Positions 42,158 through 51,132 of a DNA stretch of 64,000 bases are shown piece by piece (position 1 is the first letter of the stretch; each line of letters begins with the position of its first letter). The notes beneath the pieces are model-generated. The model worked only from the letters and a program-made list of their open reading frames with translations. It did no database searches and had not been told where the DNA came from. The position numbers and the translations under genes are program-made. This DNA comes from JAFNAG01 sp963824985 (lineage in GTDB: Bacteria > Acidobacteriota > UBA6911), in NCBI GenBank assembly GCA_963824985.1, contig CAWGRQ010000044.1:1-64000 (forward strand). The letters are read 5' to 3'.

Positions 42158-43267
42158 TCATATGACTTCCAAGTCGGCCTGCAGGGCTCCTGAGGCCTTG
42201 ATTGCCTGGAGGATGGCGATGATATCCCTCGGAGATGCCCCGATTGAGTTCAATGCGCGCACGACCTCCTCGACGCTCGCCCCTTCCCGCAAGGTCACCG
42301 CGCGCGCCCGGTCTTCCTGGGCTGTCAGTGTGGTTTGGGGAACAACGGCGGTCTTGCCCTGAGACAGCGGCGCCGGCTGGGAGACCTCCAGGATCGTTCC
42401 CACCTGCAGAGAGAGGCTCCCGTGAATGATGGAAACCGGCGCGATCTTCACTTCCTTGCCGAGAACGATCGTCCCGGTCCGCTCGTTGACGATGACCCGC
42501 GCCGGGAAATCCACATCCATTTTGGCGTTCTCGACCAGGGACATAAACTCGACGACGCGGTTGCTGTAATCCTCCGGTATCTTGATCGCAATCGAGCGGC
42601 CGTTCAAAGCCTCGGCCACCGGCCTGCCGACAGATTCGTTGATCACGCGCATGGCACGGCTGGCGCTGGTGAAATCGCTGTCATGCAGGACCAGCGTCAA
42701 CTGAGTCTTGCCGGCGATATCCACGGGCACTTCCTTTTCGACCAGCCCTCCATTGGGGATCCTGCCGACCGTGGGATGACCCGTCTGCACCCGACTGCCG
42801 CCGGCGCTGGCGCCGAAGCCGCCCAGGGCAAGTTGTCCTTGAGCCACGACGTAGACTTCACCGTTGGCGGCCATGAGCTGGGTCATGATGAGCACTCCCC
42901 CCTGAATGTTTTCCGCATCCCCGATTGAGCTGACCGTGATGTCAATCTGGCTTCCGGTGCGGACGAAGGGGGGCAGGCTGGCGGTCACCATCACGGCGGC
43001 TATGTTTTTGACCCGCATCTGATCCGGCGAAACCGTCAGGCCGCTGCGTTCGAGCATATTGGCCAGGGTCTGCGTCGAAAAGAAGGTCTGCCGCCGGTCG
43101 CCGGTACCATTCAGACCGACTACCAATCCATATCCGACCAACTGGTTCTCGCGCACACCTTCAAACGAGGCCACATCTTTGATCCGACTCTGGGCCGGCG
43201 CCGCAGGAACCAGGGCGGAAGCAACCAGTAACACCAACAGCAGACCGGGTACGCACGCACGCTTCAT
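42158..43267 (-). CDS. flgI: Flagellar P-ring protein FlgI
   Basis: A 369-residue FlgI with a signal peptide (KRACVPGLLLVLLVASALVP, cleavage after AQ near residue 26). The mature N-terminus is SRIKDVASFEGVRENQLVGYGLVVGLNGTGD, and GMLERSGLTVSPDQ... through the C-terminal GASPRDIIAILQAIKASGALQADLEVI is standard. It forms the periplasmic P ring. The ATG at 43267 has GGGGGAG ahead of it. It follows flgH by 10 bases and ends 46 bases before flgJ. Confidence 0.95.
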   Translation of the reverse strand: MKRACVPGLLLVLLVASALVPAAPAQSRIKDVASFEGVRENQLVGYGLVVGLNGTGDRRQTFFSTQTLANMLERSGLTVSPDQMRVKNIAAVMVTASLPPFVRTGSQIDITVSSIGDAENIQGGVLIMTQLMAANGEVYVVAQGQLALGGFGASAGGSRVQTGHPTVGRIPNGGLVEKEVPVDIAGKTQLTLVLHDSDFTSASRAMRVINESVGRPVAEALNGRSIAIKIPEDYSNRVVEFMSLVENAKMDVDFPARVIVNERTGTIVLGKEVKIAPVSIIHGSLSLQVGTILEVSQPAPLSQGKTAVVPQTTLTAQEDRARAVTLREGASVEEVVRALNSIGASPRDIIAILQAIKASGALQADLEVI

Positions 43268-43277
43268 ATATCTCCCC

Positions 43278-43985
43278 CTAGAATGGAAACACACCGCTCA
43301 GGATCCGGTAGAGCAAACCCGGCCTCAAGGGCTGGCTGACCACCCCGCGGCCCTGCACGCGAATTTCCATCTGGGCAATCGCCCCGGAAGGCACGATGTT
43401 GCGGGCACTGATATCTTCGGGCCGGACCACACCCGTGAGGTAGATGATCTGATTCTCATTGTTCAGTCGAAGTTCGCGGACGCCTTCGACCACAAGATAT
43501 CCGTTGGGAAGGACTGACTTCACGCGGGCGGTCACAGTGGTGCTGAGGGTCGTGGCCCGTGTGGTGGACCCGTTTCCTTTGAAGGCGGTAGAGCTCTTCC
43601 CGTCAACGGCGCTCGACAGTTCCTTGATCTTGTTTTCAGCTCCGAACAGGTTTGTAAATCCGATCTTTGCCGAGCTATCCTTGCTGTTGGCGGCGTCCGC
43701 AGTCGCGTTGGCCTGCGTGCTCTCCGAAACCAGGATGGTCACCACGTCGTTCACCCGGCGCGCCTTGAAGTCGCGGAACAGGTTTGCGTTGACACCCTGT
43801 TCGACCCATAGGGAACCGTCATGGGCCGGAGATGGACCCGCCTGAGCATTGGCTTCCGCCAGGTAGCTGCCCAGACTGCCGGCGGCAGTCGTCTGCACCT
43901 TTTTCGGCCCGCAACCTGCCGCCGCGAATCCAAACACAAGAATCAAGAACAGTCCGTATCGATATTTTTCACTCTTCTGAAGCAT
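43278..43985 (-). CDS. flgH: Flagellar L-ring lipoprotein FlgH
   Basis: A 235-residue lipoprotein. The lipobox FAAAGC has the lipidated Cys25. Conserved mature segments are SLWVEQGVNANLFRDFKARRVNDVVTILVSES, VKSVLPNGYLVVEGVRELRLNNENQIIYLTGVVRPEDIS and GRGVVSQPLRPGLLYRILSG. It forms the outer-membrane L ring, so this organism is diderm. An ATG at 43985 follows GGGGGAAGC; an upstream frame is not needed. Confidence 0.94.
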   Translation of the reverse strand: MLQKSEKYRYGLFLILVFGFAAAGCGPKKVQTTAAGSLGSYLAEANAQAGPSPAHDGSLWVEQGVNANLFRDFKARRVNDVVTILVSESTQANATADAANSKDSSAKIGFTNLFGAENKIKELSSAVDGKSSTAFKGNGSTTRATTLSTTVTARVKSVLPNGYLVVEGVRELRLNNENQIIYLTGVVRPEDISARNIVPSGAIAQMEIRVQGRGVVSQPLRPGLLYRILSGVFPF

Positions 43986-43993
43986 GCTTCCCC

Positions 43994-44956
43994 CTATCGC
44001 ACAACCCGCACTTCGCCACGGCCGGTTACGACCGCGGTAATTGCGCGGTCGGAATCTATGTTTCGCACCTTGATCCGGTCCCCCAACTTTCCATTCTGGA
44101 GAGCACGTGCCAGAGCGGCAACACTGACCCCCCCGAACTGCTGCCACAAACGGACGGTTTCGCCGCTGCTCACCATGCGGCTCTCATTCAGCCAACTCCG
44201 CTGGAGAAGATCTCCCGGCATCAGGGCTCGCCGCGCCGTCATGCCGATCGCCTCGACGACCGCGCGCACGTAATCGGCGCGCGGATCTGCGATGTCACAC
44301 TCAATCTCCTGGAGGTCCTCGGCCCGCAGGGTTGTGCCATACGGCACGGCTTTCGCGAGCCTGATCACCCGGGCGCGCACCCGCACGTCTGCCTTGATCC
44401 AGAAGGTACGCAACGGCCTGCCGTCCAGAACTGCTTCCATCGACAGGAGAGCGTTCCGGAAATTCGAAGGCAATCCCCGGCTGGAGACCCGCAACTGAAT
44501 ATCCCCCGGCGGGAGTTCAATTGCCGTGAGGCCGTCGATCGAACGGATCTCAATCTCTTCCATGCGCCAGGGAGATACCGCGGCCAGGTGAGCCTTCATG
44601 ATGGCGGCAATTTCGCTCGCGTCCGGCCCGTGCATGACCACGGCGACGCGCGTAAATTCGGATCCGGTCACCTTCACCTCGTTCGGCTCGGGAAATGCAG
44701 TCCGGATCAGGGACTCAACTTCAGAACGGCTCAGAAGGCGCACGTCCATGACCGAACCCAGGGGCGTGTGCGCCAGCAATTCGACGCGGTCTTCGTCCAT
44801 TCCGCTCAGGTCGGCGACATCCCCCAGAATCAGCGTGGTGCGTTGCACCGACACCTCATTCCGCATGGTAACCGTCAGGACGGCACCCGTCGGCTGGGCC
44901 ACAGCCATGGGGCCGCACACCAGGACATACAGCAGCGCAACGGCAAGCACCGGCAA
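43994..44956 (-). CDS. flgA: Flagella basal-body P-ring formation protein FlgA
   Basis: A 320-residue FlgA in the reading that starts at TTG (44956) behind GAGGGGAGAG, which places a signal peptide (PVLAVALLYVLVCGPMAVAQ) at the N-terminus. The SAF-like chaperone domain fills the C-terminus: VRLAKAVPYGTTLRAEDLQEIECD, ALMPGDLLQRSWL, SGETVRLWQQFGG and LGDRIKVRNIDSDRAI. An in-frame ATG at 45199 overlaps the flgG stop (ATGA) but would add 81 unconserved residues ahead of the signal. FlgA guides FlgI assembly in the periplasm. The 239-base stretch between flgG and this start is therefore ambiguous. Confidence 0.85.
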   Translation of the reverse strand: MPVLAVALLYVLVCGPMAVAQPTGAVLTVTMRNEVSVQRTTLILGDVADLSGMDEDRVELLAHTPLGSVMDVRLLSRSEVESLIRTAFPEPNEVKVTGSEFTRVAVVMHGPDASEIAAIMKAHLAAVSPWRMEEIEIRSIDGLTAIELPPGDIQLRVSSRGLPSNFRNALLSMEAVLDGRPLRTFWIKADVRVRARVIRLAKAVPYGTTLRAEDLQEIECDIADPRADYVRAVVEAIGMTARRALMPGDLLQRSWLNESRMVSSGETVRLWQQFGGVSVAALARALQNGKLGDRIKVRNIDSDRAITAVVTGRGEVRVVR

Positions 44957-45195
44957 GCTTCGAACTCTCCCCTCAACCACTTGTAGGCGGGACTCATTCT
45001 TGGGCAGCAAGGGACAGGCCGGGAGCTGTGACGCTGCGTGCGCCGCGCTCCTCCGGCCTGATTGGGATAGATTGCATCGGGGGCCACCTGTCCGGATAAG
45101 GCTTTCGCCTGAGGCTGTCCAGACCGATGGCCGGGCTGAAAAACAGGCAGGGTGTGGTTTGAGGAGAGAGTTCGGAGCTTGCATGGCTTTATCGA

Positions 45196-45984
45196 TCATC
45201 GAACGACGTTGTTGGCCTGGGAAAACATTTCATCCGCGGTGCGGATGACTTTGGAATTCGCTTCATACGCTCGCTGGCTGACGATCATGTTGACCATCTC
45301 TTCCACAACGCTGACATTGGACTGCTCCACAAATCCCGAGAGCAGCGTCCCCAGGCCATTCTCGCCGGGCGTGCCGGTGATGGCTTCGCCGGAAGCCTGG
45401 GTCGGGAGAAGGAGATTTTTCCCGACGCTTTGCAGCCCCGATGGATTCTGGAACTGCGCGATCTCGATGCGGCCGACCTGCTGCGGCTGGGATTGTCCGG
45501 CCTGGATAACCGAGACCGTGCCATCGGACCCGATCATGATGCCGACCTGATCCTGTGGAAACGTAATCTGGGGATCCAGCAGATCCCCGTCGGAGGTCAC
45601 CAACGAGCCTTCCCGGTTCAGGTGGAAATTGCCGCCGCGCGTATAGGCCAGCTGACCGTTTGCCTGGCGTATCTGGAAAAACCCCTGCCCTTCAATAACC
45701 AGATCATAGGGATTCTTGGTCGCGGCAAAATCTCCCTGGGTGAAAATCATCTCGGACGCAATCGGGATCGTACCGAGCCCGATCTGAAGTCCAACCGGGA
45801 TTTCCGTGCTGGCGGTGGCGGACGTGCCGGCATTGCGGATATCCTGATACAACAGATCCTGGAACTGGAGCCGACGCTGTTTGAACCCGCTGGTGTTGAT
45901 GTTGGCCAGGTTGTGCGCGATCGTATCGATATTGAGCTGTTGGGCTTCCATGCCCGTGGCCGCTGTATACAGGGCGCGTAACAT
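45196..45984 (-). CDS. flgG: Flagellar distal rod protein FlgG
   Basis: A 262-residue FlgG. The N-terminal rod signature LRALYTAATGMEAQQLNIDTIAHNLANINTSGFKQRR and the C-terminal SNVSVVEEMVNMIVSQRAYEANSKVIRTADEM are diagnostic of axial rod proteins; the middle PVGLQIGLGTIPIASEMIFTQGDF is FlgG-specific. It makes the distal rod. It follows flgF by eight bases. Confidence 0.96.
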   Translation of the reverse strand: MLRALYTAATGMEAQQLNIDTIAHNLANINTSGFKQRRLQFQDLLYQDIRNAGTSATASTEIPVGLQIGLGTIPIASEMIFTQGDFAATKNPYDLVIEGQGFFQIRQANGQLAYTRGGNFHLNREGSLVTSDGDLLDPQITFPQDQVGIMIGSDGTVSVIQAGQSQPQQVGRIEIAQFQNPSGLQSVGKNLLLPTQASGEAITGTPGENGLGTLLSGFVEQSNVSVVEEMVNMIVSQRAYEANSKVIRTADEMFSQANNVVR

Positions 45985-45992
45985 AAGGTCTC

Positions 45993-46730
45993 CTACCGGC
46001 CAAGTCTTTCGATCGACTTGGCATCCATGTCATTGAACATGAGGTTAACGCTCTTCTGAATCGCTTCGAAGTGGCGCATGATGGCCACCATGCGTATAGT
46101 GGACATCACCGGGTTGACGTTCGACTGTTCCTGATACCCCTGCCGGACGGAAACGTCGGATGCGGGTTTGGGGACCTGGCCGTCCTGTGCCGGGGCCAGC
46201 AGCGAACTCCCCTCGCGCCGCAACGAGGCCGAATTATCGAAGGCTGCAATCCGGAGGCGCTCGACCCGCGCACCGGCAACCAGGATCTCTCCATCCTGAT
46301 TGATATCGACTTTCCCCGGCCCAAGCACGATCCGACCACGCTCGCCCAGCACCGGGTATCCCTCGGATGTGCACAGCACCGATTTGGCATCCATCATGAG
46401 GTTGCCATTCCGCGTGTACCGGATGCCGCTCGGCGTCTCGACGGTTAAAAACCCTTTTCCAACCAGGGCCAGATCAAGATCCCTGTGCGTCGCGACTGCA
46501 ACCCCGTCGGTGGCATTCAAGGCGCTCTCGGTCAACACCGCATGGGTGTTGATCGCTGCGTCGAGCGGACCGGCATCGGTCGAGTTCATTGCCGCATTCA
46601 AGGTCGTGAAAAAAGCCTTCTGCTCCTTGAAGCCCGTGGTATTGATGTTGGCCAGGTTGCCGGCCAGAACGTCCAGAGCTTCCATCTGCGCCTTGAGCCC
46701 GGAATAAGCTGTGTATATGCCGCTATGCAC
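45993..46730 (-). CDS. flgF: Flagellar proximal rod protein FlgF
   Basis: A 245-residue FlgF starting at GTG (46730) behind GGAG. The N-terminus HSGIYTAYSGLKAQMEALDVLAGNLANINTTGFK and the C-terminal SNVNPVMSTIRMVAIMRHFEAIQKSVNLMFNDM are axial-protein marks; the central GFLTVETPSGIRYTRNGNLMMDA is conserved. It is the first gene of flgF-flgG-flgA-flgH-flgI-flgJ and has a sigma54-type promoter 60 bases upstream. Confidence 0.92.
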   Translation of the reverse strand: MHSGIYTAYSGLKAQMEALDVLAGNLANINTTGFKEQKAFFTTLNAAMNSTDAGPLDAAINTHAVLTESALNATDGVAVATHRDLDLALVGKGFLTVETPSGIRYTRNGNLMMDAKSVLCTSEGYPVLGERGRIVLGPGKVDINQDGEILVAGARVERLRIAAFDNSASLRREGSSLLAPAQDGQVPKPASDVSVRQGYQEQSNVNPVMSTIRMVAIMRHFEAIQKSVNLMFNDMDAKSIERLGR

Positions 46731-46791
46731 GTTGCATCTCCTGCGCTCCCGTAGGGGAGCATCGGTTCGTCGGTAGTTCCAGGAAAGATGT

Positions 46792-46807
46792 AGCAAGAAT
46801 CATGCCA
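46792..46807 (-). promoter_or_regulatory. Sigma54-type promoter of the flgF-flgJ operon
   Basis: On the minus strand TGGCATG-N4-TTGCT matches the RpoN consensus TGGCACG-N4-TTGCA with correct GG/GC spacing. Transcription would begin about 12 bases downstream, near 46780, leaving a leader of 50 bases before the GTG at 46730. No enhancer-binding activator gene lies in the window. Rod-ring genes under sigma54 fit a three-tier hierarchy above FliA. Confidence 0.7.
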
Positions 46808-46947
46808 TCAACCTGCATTCACAAACTCCTTGTATTCGTTTCATTTGGCGCCGGCGCCGGCGTCCTGACGTCAAGGATCCGACATGCAGTGGCATTATTT
46901 TCCCACTCCCCTGGGCAATCCTTGCACATGCCTCTCCAACAGCCCGC

Positions 46948-47388
46948 TCAGGATGAGACTCGGATTCGTTCCTGAAACGCCCCGTGCGGTTTTTCCGTCG
47001 CAGTTTTGCCATCTGCATATTTGCGCAGGCTCAGGATCAGTTCCGCCTCGCCCTTGGGCATGCTGAGCCGCCGGGCGATGTCGTCTACGCTCAAGCCCTT
47101 CCGGGCCAGGGTCAGCACCTGGTGCCGGCGTTCCAAAGGCAGCGGGCCATCCGACGTTGGGACCGAAAGATCCATGACCTTTTCGTCGATATCGTTGAGA
47201 TTGCGGCAGACCCGGTGAAACATCTCTTGCTGCAAATCGATCAGCTGGAGAAAATCATCGGAGAGCCGCCCGACCTCCTGCTTGAGAGCGAGAAACCGGC
47301 GCTGCCACCACCGCAACATCAGGCAGAATCCGCCCGCCGAGAGCAAACATGCCGTTCCAAGACAGATAAAACCGTCCAGCCAGTTCAT
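46948..47388 (-). CDS. Membrane-anchored DUF2802-type protein
   Basis: A 146-residue protein with an N-terminal membrane helix (residues 5-28), a coiled-coil (35-70: LALKQEVGRLSDDFLQLIDLQQEMFHRV) and a C-terminal helix-turn-helix-like domain (LARKGLSVDDIARRLSMPKGEAELILSLRKYA) resembling DUF2802. Such proteins occur beside flagellar and chemotaxis genes in Gram-negative bacteria, function unknown. Its start is near the stop of the HDOD gene. It ends the fliM-side operon, ahead of the sigma54 spacer. Confidence 0.75.
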   Translation of the reverse strand: MNWLDGFICLGTACLLSAGGFCLMLRWWQRRFLALKQEVGRLSDDFLQLIDLQQEMFHRVCRNLNDIDEKVMDLSVPTSDGPLPLERRHQVLTLARKGLSVDDIARRLSMPKGEAELILSLRKYADGKTATEKPHGAFQERIRVSS

Positions 47389-47418
47389 GGGAACCTCCTG
47401 GCCGCCTCCAGCGAACCT

Positions 47419-48288
47419 CTACGGGCGCGCCAATCCGGGCAGCGTTGGGATCATGGTCTGCAATTCTGCGACTCTTTTCTGCAATAACGGCGGAGTCAGA
47501 TTCAGGTACTGCGCCGATTCTTCCTCTTCAAGCTTTATCGATCTGTCCTTCTCGAAACCGATTTCGAGCAGTTTCATCATGCGGTTGGCCAGAGCCACAA
47601 TCGCGGTCAGCTGGCGATGATCGGCTGCGAGCCGGAAATCATGATGATGGAGAATGCCTTCCCCGAGCTGGGGCGGAAAGTGCCATTTCGCAGTCAGAAG
47701 AGCGCCCACCTGGGCGTGGGTGAAGCCGAATTTCTGGAGTTCCGCATCGCAGAACGTCGTTTCACCCCGATAGACATCATTCAGAATTTCATGATAGGGG
47801 TCGGGCCGGATTTTCAAGATCACCATCTTGCCCATGTCATGGAGCAGTCCGCAGGTAAACGCCTCCTCGACGACCGGGTAGCCCACGGCAAACGCCAGGG
47901 CTTTGGCGGCAATGGCAGTCCCCCAGGAATGGTCCCAGAACAGTTTGGTGGTCAGGTCCATTCCCGAGCTTGAACCTTCGGGAAACATCTGGTTCACCGT
48001 AGCCGCCACCACAATGGTCCGGACACGATCCAGCCCGAGCATCGAAAGTGCGCGGGAGAGGGTGGCCACTTCCCCTTCGAAACAAAACATGGTGGAGTTG
48101 ACGATTTTCAGAATCCGGGCGGTCAGCGCCTGATCCTTGGAAATCGCAAACTGCAGATCTCGAAGGTTGACATCGGGTTCGTCGCACATCCGTATGACCT
48201 TCATGGCGACATCTGGGAGCATCGGCAGATCTCCGACGCCGCGGGCGAGAGCCTCGAGATCAAGAACCGCCGTGTTATCCGTTGCCAT
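47419..48288 (-). CDS. HDOD domain signalling protein
   Basis: A 289-residue protein. The HDOD domain begins GDLPMLPDVAMKVIRMCDEPDVNLRDLQFAISKDQALTARILKIVNS and continues through ALSMLGLDRVRTIVVAATV and TCGLLHDMGKMVILKI, where HD residues remain although most HDOD proteins lack activity. It sits between fliN/Y and the DUF2802 gene. HDOD proteins often act in signal networks for motility and stress, via protein binding; the partner is unknown. ATG at 48288 follows GGAGAAGAG. Confidence 0.87.
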   Translation of the reverse strand: MATDNTAVLDLEALARGVGDLPMLPDVAMKVIRMCDEPDVNLRDLQFAISKDQALTARILKIVNSTMFCFEGEVATLSRALSMLGLDRVRTIVVAATVNQMFPEGSSSGMDLTTKLFWDHSWGTAIAAKALAFAVGYPVVEEAFTCGLLHDMGKMVILKIRPDPYHEILNDVYRGETTFCDAELQKFGFTHAQVGALLTAKWHFPPQLGEGILHHHDFRLAADHRQLTAIVALANRMMKLLEIGFEKDRSIKLEEEESAQYLNLTPPLLQKRVAELQTMIPTLPGLARP

Positions 48289-48322
48289 CAGTCTCTTCTC
48301 CGATGATTTGTTGTATTGCATC

Positions 48323-49261
48323 CTATCCCAGGGATCGAATCCGGTCCGCGGTGCTCTCCACTTCAAGCACTTTGACCCCGTAATTGCCATCGACCAAAAC
48401 CACTTCACCGCGGGCAATCGGCTTTTCGTTGACCAGGATCGAGACCGGATCGTTGACGGCCTTTTCCAATTCGATCACGGAGCCGACCCCAAGCTTCAGG
48501 ACGTCGCGCAGGGGCATCTGGGCTTCGCCGAATGAAACCGCTACCTCAAGTTCGACATCCAGAATGAGGTCCATGTTCCATTGTGCCGGCGGCTTCGTCG
48601 GCGCGGCATCTGAGGCAATAGGCGCCGGGGCTTCCCCACGGGATGGGGTCGATTCCACACTTGACGTCGCAGCGTACCCGGGGAGCTGTGCATTCAGCGA
48701 CGCCACCAGTTCGGCATCCGCCAGCACACGGAAGCGGCAATCAGGGCGGCCTTCCATGCTGATCTGGAATATGAGGTTGACAGCGTTCGCGTAGGAGTCG
48801 GCCAGGGGGAGAAGCGTCGTGCAGCTTCCGTCCGGATTGATCAGTTCCGGAACCGATCCATGGATCGCCAATCCGTGCGACTTGGCAAAACTCTCACCGG
48901 ACTTTTCGACGGCATCCGCGAAGTACCGCAGGCATGCATCCATGACTTCTTCGCCGAGGGATTCGCCTGCGGAGAATTCCAGCCCGGCAATCAAGCCTCC
49001 GATCCGCGCCAGGTCCGTGCTGTCGAGGAGCAGGAGGGCGCCGCCCCGTATGCCGGTATCGAACCTCAGCTTCAGGCCGGTCATGGCACCCGCCTTCAGC
49101 AGAGCGCGCAGATCGGCAGCCTCCAGCTTGATACAGGACGCAACGGACGTGCTCGACAAAGTCTTCCTGCTTGCCTCTGTAAAGCCGGAGGCCAATGCTT
49201 GCGCCAGCGGTTCCAGCACTTTTTCCTGGTCGGCCAGTTTGTGAGCATTTGACTGTTTCAA
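48323..49261 (-). CDS. fliY: Flagellar motor switch protein, FliN/FliY type with CheC-like extension
   Basis: A 312-residue C-ring protein. The last 75 residues are the FliN/SpoA domain: DLILDVELEVAVSFGEAQMPLRDVLKLGVGSVIELEKAVNDPVSILVNEKPIARGEVVLVDGNYGVKV. The N-terminal 200 residues resemble CheC/FliY: RIGGLIAGLEFSAGESLGEEVMDACLRYFADAVEKSG. The catalytic Asn of the phosphatase ExxN motif appears to be Asp (EVMD) if this alignment is right, so CheY-P hydrolysis is doubtful. TTG at 49261 has GAGGTGG ahead; a GTG three codons earlier is the alternative. It directly follows fliM. Confidence 0.85.
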   Translation of the reverse strand: MKQSNAHKLADQEKVLEPLAQALASGFTEASRKTLSSTSVASCIKLEAADLRALLKAGAMTGLKLRFDTGIRGGALLLLDSTDLARIGGLIAGLEFSAGESLGEEVMDACLRYFADAVEKSGESFAKSHGLAIHGSVPELINPDGSCTTLLPLADSYANAVNLIFQISMEGRPDCRFRVLADAELVASLNAQLPGYAATSSVESTPSRGEAPAPIASDAAPTKPPAQWNMDLILDVELEVAVSFGEAQMPLRDVLKLGVGSVIELEKAVNDPVSILVNEKPIARGEVVLVDGNYGVKVLEVESTADRIRSLG

Positions 49262-49271
49262 GGTGACCACC

Positions 49272-50250
49272 TCAATAGACGTATTTATGGGATATTTCGA
49301 AAGCGCGCTTTCCCCGACGCGCGACGATGCGGCCGCAGAACTTGGGTACGCCGCCGATCCTCAGCTGGATGGAATCGCCGACCGCATGATTGAGCTGGAT
49401 GATATCTCCGACTCCCAGGTGGGCCAGGTCCTCCACCGCCAGAGCCTGGTCGCGGATTTCGCTGGCCAGAGTGATTCGAGCGCAGCGCAGCAGCCCGCTG
49501 ATCTTTTCCGTTTCGCTCTCTCCGGTGTCCGGTGTCCGATGACGCTTCTGCTGATCAAAACCGGCCCGGTTCATTTTCAGCATTGCGGAGGGGATGCACA
49601 GATTCAGCATCCCTGCGGCGTCGCCGATCTTGACTTCCAAACCAACGGCGACGACGGATTCCCCGGGAGCCGCGAGTTGCAGCATCTGCGGCCTGGTCTC
49701 CGAGCTTTCCAGCATCGGATTGACCTCCAGGGCCGAACGCCAGGCCTCCTTCAAATCGCGCAACGCCAGCTTGACGACCCCTTCGGCGATCTGTATCTCA
49801 ATCTCGGTGAGAGTGCGATGTTCGAGTGGGGATTTCCCGGTCCCGCCGAGCAGCATGTCGATGGCCGGAAAAATCATCGAGGGATTCAGTTCCAGGCCAA
49901 GATTGCCGTGCATGGGCGCCATGGACAGGGTGCAGCACAGAGTGGGATCCGACATCAGCTTCAGGAATTCGAGGTAGGAAATCTGATCGACCGAGATCAG
50001 CGTGACCTCCACCACCGCACGCAAATAGGCGGAAAGCGAGCCCCCCGTAGATGCGCGCGAAATCGGTGTGCAGGGTGTGGATGGCACGTATCTGTTCTTT
50101 AGGAATGCGGTCGGCGCGGCAGAAATCGAACTTGGTAACAACACGTTCGGGTCCGACCGGCGTATCCGGGGACTCAACCACTACCGAGCCCTCGGTCACC
50201 ATAGTGGAAAAGAGAGCATTGATTTCGTCTTGCGAAAGGATCTTCTCCAT
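49272..50250 (-). CDS. fliM: Flagellar motor switch protein FliM, frameshifted
   Basis: The N-terminus EKILSQDEINALFSTMV, which carries the CheY-P binding stretch, runs to VVTKFDFCRADRIPKEQIRAIHTLHTDFARIYGG. The protein then continues in another frame with SLSAYLRAVVEVTLISVDQISYLEF and the complete middle and SpoA domains to HKYVY. The break is exactly at a run of six G on the coding strand (50041-50046). A one-base error there restores a normal FliM of about 325 residues. FliM bridges FliG and FliN in the C ring. It starts 11 bases after fliA ends. Confidence 0.88.
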
Positions 50251-50260
50251 CGACGGCTCC

Positions 50261-51039
50261 CTAGACGTGATCGTCTTCCTTGATTTTGCGCAGCTTGTTC
50301 CGCAACCGCAGCATCGCCTTGGTGTGCAGCTGTGAAACCCGCGACTCATTCACACCCAGGACTTTGCCGATTTCCTTCATGGTAAGTTCGTCGTAGTAGT
50401 ACAGGGACACCACCAGACGTTCCTTTTTCGGCAGCGCTTCGATGGCTCCGCCGAGCAGGTTGCGGATCTCCGATTTATGAAACACGAAAAAGGGGTCCAT
50501 TTGCGGCGCATCGGGAATATATTTGACCAGGGGTTCGGCGTTGCGGTCATCCTCCTGGGAAGCCATCTCGTGAAAACTCCCGAGATTCAACCCCTTGATC
50601 TGATCGACGAGTTCATAAAATTCCTCGAGCGAGATCCCCAGCTCATCGCAGACCTCCTTGTCCGACGGCCGGACGGCCGAGACGCTGCTCGAGCTCTTTG
50701 TATACTTTTTCCAGATCCTTGCTGCGTTTGCGCAGGGAGCGCGGCGCCCAGTCGAGGTTTCGCAGGCTGTCGAGGATGGCGCCCTTAACGCGCAGTTCGG
50801 CGTAGGTCTTGAATTTCACCCCGCGGGCGGGATCGAACTTTGCTCGACTGCATCGAGCAGACCCAGACACGCCGGCGCTTACAAGGTCGTTCAGTTCGAC
50901 GTGGGAGGGCAGTTTGGCGGAAATCCGGTGCGCGATGTACTTGATCTGCGGCATGTGTTCCAGGATCAGTTCGTCCCGGCTCGTAGCGTTGCTGTAGGAC
51001 CGCCTCATAGGCCTTAACCTGACGTGCGGCTTCTTGCAT
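50261..51039 (-). CDS. fliA: Flagellar sigma factor FliA (sigma28), several frameshifts
   Basis: Pieces in three frames add up to one sigma28: QEAARQVKAYEAV, then SRDELILEHMPQIKYIAHRISAKLPSHVELNDLVSAG, FDPARGVKFKTYAELRVKGAILDSLRNLDWAPRSLRKRSKDLEKVYKELEQRLGRP, then DKEVCDELGISLEEFYELVDQIKGLNL and region 4 LPKKERLVVSLYYYDELTMKEIGKVLGVNESRVSQLHTKA. Breaks lie at about 50663-50680, 50838-50870 (two compensating ones) and 50985-51005. Because conserved residues surround each break, errors in the sequence are likelier than decay. It drives the sigma28-type promoters in the window. Confidence 0.88.
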
Positions 51040-51132
51040 GGCATGACCCCTGGATGCGCAGAGCCGCCGGCGTACCGGCGGTGCCTGCAGGCTATTCATG
51101 ATTGGAAACGCATATTTGCATTCGAGAAGACT

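Noticed and set aside
43994..45199. Long FlgA starting at the ATG that overlaps the flgG stop
   Set aside because: It would place 81 unconserved residues before a clear signal peptide. A TTG with a good Shine-Dalgarno sequence at 44956 fits the family better, though the overlap keeps the alternative open.
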